Positions 14,821 to 17,191 of a stretch of DNA of 17,191 bases are shown here, in pieces; within the stretch, counting starts at the first letter, position 1, and each line of letters starts with the position of its first letter. Location: contig JBBIOI010000073.1 of NCBI GenBank assembly GCA_037443425.1, positions 1 through 17,191 of the forward strand, in the 5' to 3' direction. The position numbers were made by a program, and so were the translations under genes. The notes under the pieces were generated by a model, which was not told the DNA's origin, ran no database searches, and saw only the letters and a program-made list of their open reading frames with translations. This DNA is from JBBIOI01 sp037443425. GTDB lineage: Bacteria > Desulfobacterota > BSN033 > UBA1163.

Positions 14821-16152
14821 ATGGTAAAAGTATATAGAGAATATTGGAATAAAGAGATGGAAACTCTTTCTCCAGAAAAATTTCACGATGTTCAAGAGAA
14901 GGCTTTATTAAAGCAACTTAAATATGTTTGGAAAAACTCTGAATTCTATAAAAAGAAATTTGCTGATGCTGGTGTAAGTTTAAGTGATATTAAAACTCTT
15001 GAAGATCTATCAAAACTTCCATTTACTGAAAAATCGGAACTTCGTGATAGTCAAATTGCATCTCCTCCTTTAGGTACTCATATTGCTTGTTCTATGAGAA
15101 AGGTTAAAAGAATATATTCTACAAGTGGAACAACTGGAAGACCAACCTTCATTGGTTTAACAAAACATGATTTATTAGTATGGAGAGAAGCTTCTTGCAG
15201 GGCATTTTGGACAGGAGGGCTCAGACCAGACAGCATAATGCCTTTAGCTGTATCTCCATTCTTTATTGCTGCTTCATATGCAGATGCAATAGAGGCGATT
15301 GGAACTCTTATCCCAGTAGGTGTTGGTGCAATGGATAGATTAATAGGAGCCTTCCAGCATTGTGGGGCTAACGCCCTTTTAGCTACTTCTTCTTTTCCAA
15401 TGGCTTTTGCAGCAGCATTGGAGAAAAGAGGAATTGATCCAAGGAGCCTTGGGTTGAAACTCATTTTAGCAGGGGGTGAACCCGGGGCAGCTATTCCAGC
15501 TGTTCGTCAAAAAGTTGAGGAAACTTTTGGATGTATATTCCTCGAAATGATGGGAAATGGGGATATGTGTGGTGAGATTTGGTCTGAATGTCGTTATAAA
15601 AGAGGGATGCACTTTATTGCACAAGGAATCGTTCATCCTGAGATTATAGATCCCGATACAGGTAAGGTTTTGGAGATTAAAGAAGGAACTCGAGGGGAAT
15701 TAGTATATACTTCCTTAGATCGTGAGTGTATTCCCCTGGTTCGTTTTCGAACCCGAGATCATGTAGAGGTGACTCAAACAGACTGTGAATGTGGAAGGAC
15801 AGGGTTTGGTATTAGAGTGTTTGGTAGGACGGATGATATGATCATTGTGCAAGGAGTAAATGTTTATCCTTCAGCTGTAAGAGATACAGTAGCAAGTCTT
15901 GTTCCAAGAACCACGGGTGCAATAGAGATTCAATTATATGCTCCACCTCCAGAGGGTTGGAAACCTCCTATACATATTAAAGTTGAATATGGAAGGGAAC
16001 CGGGAGATTTGAATCAATTAAAAGAGGAACTTGAAAATTTGATTCGTGAAAAGTTGATTTTCCGAGCAAATGTTGAACTTGTTCCGCCTGATTCTCTGCC
16101 TAAATATGAATATAAGGCAAAACTTGTAAGAAAACTTTGGGAAGAAAAATAA
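14821..16152 (+). CDS. PaaK-like (phenylacetate-CoA ligase family) AMP-forming acyl-CoA ligase
   Basis: This 443-residue protein has the length and layout of phenylacetate- and related aryl-CoA ligases (ATP + acid + CoA to acyl-CoA + AMP + PPi). The P-loop is YSTSGTTGRPT (99-109), followed by LAGGEPG (216-222), the hinge region GRTDDMIIVQGVNVYP (335-350) and the C-terminal PKYEYKAK, which would hold the catalytic Lys. The usual YG(L/M)(T/S)E adenylate motif is changed to MGNGD (244-248), then WSECRYKRGMHF, a pattern of a divergent PaaK-like subfamily. CECGRTG (322-328) sits before the hinge, as in many PaaK proteins. A strong AGAGGAGGG (14807-14815) precedes the ATG. It likely activates the carboxylic acid that enters or leaves the UbiD or HyuAB step. 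Substrate specificity cannot be called. Confidence 0.9.
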   Translation: MVKVYREYWNKEMETLSPEKFHDVQEKALLKQLKYVWKNSEFYKKKFADAGVSLSDIKTLEDLSKLPFTEKSELRDSQIASPPLGTHIACSMRKVKRIYSTSGTTGRPTFIGLTKHDLLVWREASCRAFWTGGLRPDSIMPLAVSPFFIAASYADAIEAIGTLIPVGVGAMDRLIGAFQHCGANALLATSSFPMAFAAALEKRGIDPRSLGLKLILAGGEPGAAIPAVRQKVEETFGCIFLEMMGNGDMCGEIWSECRYKRGMHFIAQGIVHPEIIDPDTGKVLEIKEGTRGELVYTSLDRECIPLVRFRTRDHVEVTQTDCECGRTGFGIRVFGRTDDMIIVQGVNVYPSAVRDTVASLVPRTTGAIEIQLYAPPPEGWKPPIHIKVEYGREPGDLNQLKEELENLIREKLIFRANVELVPPDSLPKYEYKAKLVRKLWEEK

Positions 16153-16166
16153 AAAGGAGAAAATAA

Positions 16167-16616
16167 ATGCTATTCGAAGAGAAGTTTTCCATTAAGGCAC
16201 CAATAAAAAAGGTTTGGGATTTCTTGTTGGATGCCAATCTTTTGGGAAGTTGCGTTCCAGGATGTGAGACAGTAAAAATGTTGGATGAGAATACTTATTT
16301 AACCTCAATTAAAACAAAGGTAGGACCTATTTCGGCTCACTTTAAGATTAAATTGAGCATTACAGAAAAAGAACCTTATAAAAGACTTACAACAATAGGC
16401 ATGGGGGAAGATTCTTTTATGGCTAGTTCCTTACATGCAAAAAACGAAATACAACTGAACCCTATTTCTGAAAGTGAAACAGAAATTTATTATAAATCTG
16501 AGGTTTCTATATTAGGGACATTGGGAAAATTTGGAGAAGGGATTTTTAGAAAAAAGGCTAAAGAATTGGGGGAACAGTTTGCATTAGCATTAAAATCTAA
16601 AATCGAGAAAGGTTAA
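16167..16616 (+). CDS. coxG: CoxG-like SRPBCC-fold protein (carbon monoxide dehydrogenase subunit G family)
   Basis: This 149-residue protein matches the CoxG family. It opens FEEKFSIKAPIKKVWDFLLDANLLGSCVPGCE-like (residues 3-34), with the family hallmark CVPGCE at 29-34, then KVGPISAHFK (52-61) and a C-terminal helix ending in an Arg/Lys-rich segment. CoxG proteins accompany molybdenum hydroxylases (CO dehydrogenase and xanthine dehydrogenase types) and help mature or recruit the enzyme. It lacks the C-terminal extension and membrane anchor of the longer CoxG of CO-oxidising bacteria, so it should be soluble. AAAGGAG at 16153-16159 precedes the ATG. It lies fourteen bases after the ligase gene and directly before the coxM-like gene, as expected for a Mo-hydroxylase set. 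Confidence 0.88.
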   Translation: MLFEEKFSIKAPIKKVWDFLLDANLLGSCVPGCETVKMLDENTYLTSIKTKVGPISAHFKIKLSITEKEPYKRLTTIGMGEDSFMASSLHAKNEIQLNPISESETEIYYKSEVSILGTLGKFGEGIFRKKAKELGEQFALALKSKIEKG

Positions 16617-16633
16617 TAGAAAAGAGGTGAATT

Positions 16634-17191
16634 ATGAAATACTTTGAATACATTGAACCAAAGGATCTAAAGGAGGCTTGTCAATTTTTAAATGAATATC
16701 CAGAAGCAAAGATATTGGCTGGCGGAGCATCTCTTATTGTTTTACTCAAAAATAATTTGATAAGGCCTTCCCATTTAGTAAATATAAAGACTATCCCAGG
16801 ATTAAATAATATTGAATGGAATAATCGGGAAGGCTTAAAAATAGGTGCACTTAACCGGCATCGGGATATCCTTTTCTCTCCGTTAATTAATAAATATTGC
16901 CCAATTCTTTCACAGGCAGCCTCGAAAATTTCCTCACCTCCAATTCGTAATATGGGAACTATTGGGGGAAACCTGTGCCATGGAGAACCTTCTGCTGATT
17001 TTCCTCCTGCTTTGATGGCCTTAGGGGCAAAATTAAAATTGATTTCAACAAAAGGTGAAAGGATTGTACCTATAGATGAGTTTTTTGTGGATTTTTATGA
17101 AACTATTTTATTTAGAGATGAGATCCTTATTGAGCTAATTATCCCTAATCTTCCACCAAGAACGGCAGGAACTTATATTAAACTTGATAAA
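16634..17191 (+). CDS. coxM: CoxM-like FAD-binding subunit of a molybdenum hydroxylase (partial, runs off the window)
   Basis: The frame stays open from ATG 16634 to the window edge, giving 186 codons of a protein usually about 280-290 residues long. AAAGAGGTGA at 16621-16630 sets the start. It begins MKYFEYIEPKDLKEACQFL, then the FAD pyrophosphate loop ILAGGASLIVLLKN (about 27-40) and the second FAD motif IRNMGTIGGNLCHGEPSADFPP (about 108-129), both diagnostic of the FAD_binding_5 domain. It is the medium subunit that passes electrons from the Mo and Fe-S subunits. No extra Cys cluster like the 4Fe-4S insert of 4-hydroxybenzoyl-CoA reductase HcrB is visible in the part present. The small 2Fe-2S subunit and the large Mo subunit are expected immediately downstream. 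The enzyme would hydroxylate an aromatic or heteroaromatic carbon; the substrate is unknown. Confidence 0.92.
   Translation, partial: MKYFEYIEPKDLKEACQFLNEYPEAKILAGGASLIVLLKNNLIRPSHLVNIKTIPGLNNIEWNNREGLKIGALNRHRDILFSPLINKYCPILSQAASKISSPPIRNMGTIGGNLCHGEPSADFPPALMALGAKLKLISTKGERIVPIDEFFVDFYETILFRDEILIELIIPNLPPRTAGTYIKLDK

Noticed and set aside
1..17191. CRISPR array, insertion sequence, prophage, tRNA or rRNA.
   Set aside because: No regularly spaced repeats, transposase or integrase, or RNA gene pattern was seen in reading the window.

Overview
The window is a strongly AT-rich bacterial segment with every gene on the + strand. It looks like a catabolic locus of a sigma-54-using bacterium with a flexible, probably anaerobic or facultative, aromatic or heterocyclic metabolism. 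The gene families (LivKHMGF uptake, hydantoinase/acetone-carboxylase-like HyuAB, UbiD, PaaK-like CoA ligase, Mo-hydroxylase FAD subunit) are typical of environmental Desulfobacterota-like and related uncultured lineages. I cannot fix the taxon from the sequence, and no marker gene is present.

Layout. (1) Positions 1-1488: a separately transcribed periplasmic substrate-binding protein (LivK type) with its own TTGACA-type promoter, a 21-bp perfect palindrome over the start region and a good hairpin terminator. (2) 1614-5432: a two-component system. The sensor kinase carries at its N-terminus the aromatic-binding XylR_N/V4R module normally found on XylR/DmpR/MopR activators, followed by three PAS domains and a kinase core. 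The adjacent NtrC-type response regulator has a GAFTGA sigma-54 contact loop. (3) 5433-5611: the control region of the downstream operon, with a long TGACAT/ATGTCA dyad placed like an upstream activating sequence and a -24/-12 sigma-54 promoter with exact GG-N10-GC spacing. (4) 5612-17191: a long same-strand gene series, consistent with one operon. It encodes a small rubredoxin-like zinc-ribbon protein, LivH, LivM, LivG, LivF, HyuA, HyuB, a UbiD-family (de)carboxylase, a PaaK-like acyl-CoA ligase, a CoxG-like SRPBCC protein, and a CoxM-like FAD subunit cut off by the window end.

Inferred logic: the soluble kinase senses an aromatic or related effector in the cytoplasm and phosphorylates the NtrC-type regulator. 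The regulator binds the dyad at about -155 to -107 and activates the sigma-54 promoter. The operon imports a small organic compound through the Liv transporter and processes it with an ATP-dependent HyuAB enzyme, a prenyl-FMN-dependent UbiD enzyme, a CoA ligase and a molybdenum hydroxylase whose other subunits should lie just past the right edge. The substrate is not identifiable from sequence. Aromatic or aliphatic ketone carboxylation and N-heterocycle breakdown are the two most reasonable options. No transposons, CRISPR, tRNA or rRNA were seen, and no gene-free stretch exceeds 300 bases.
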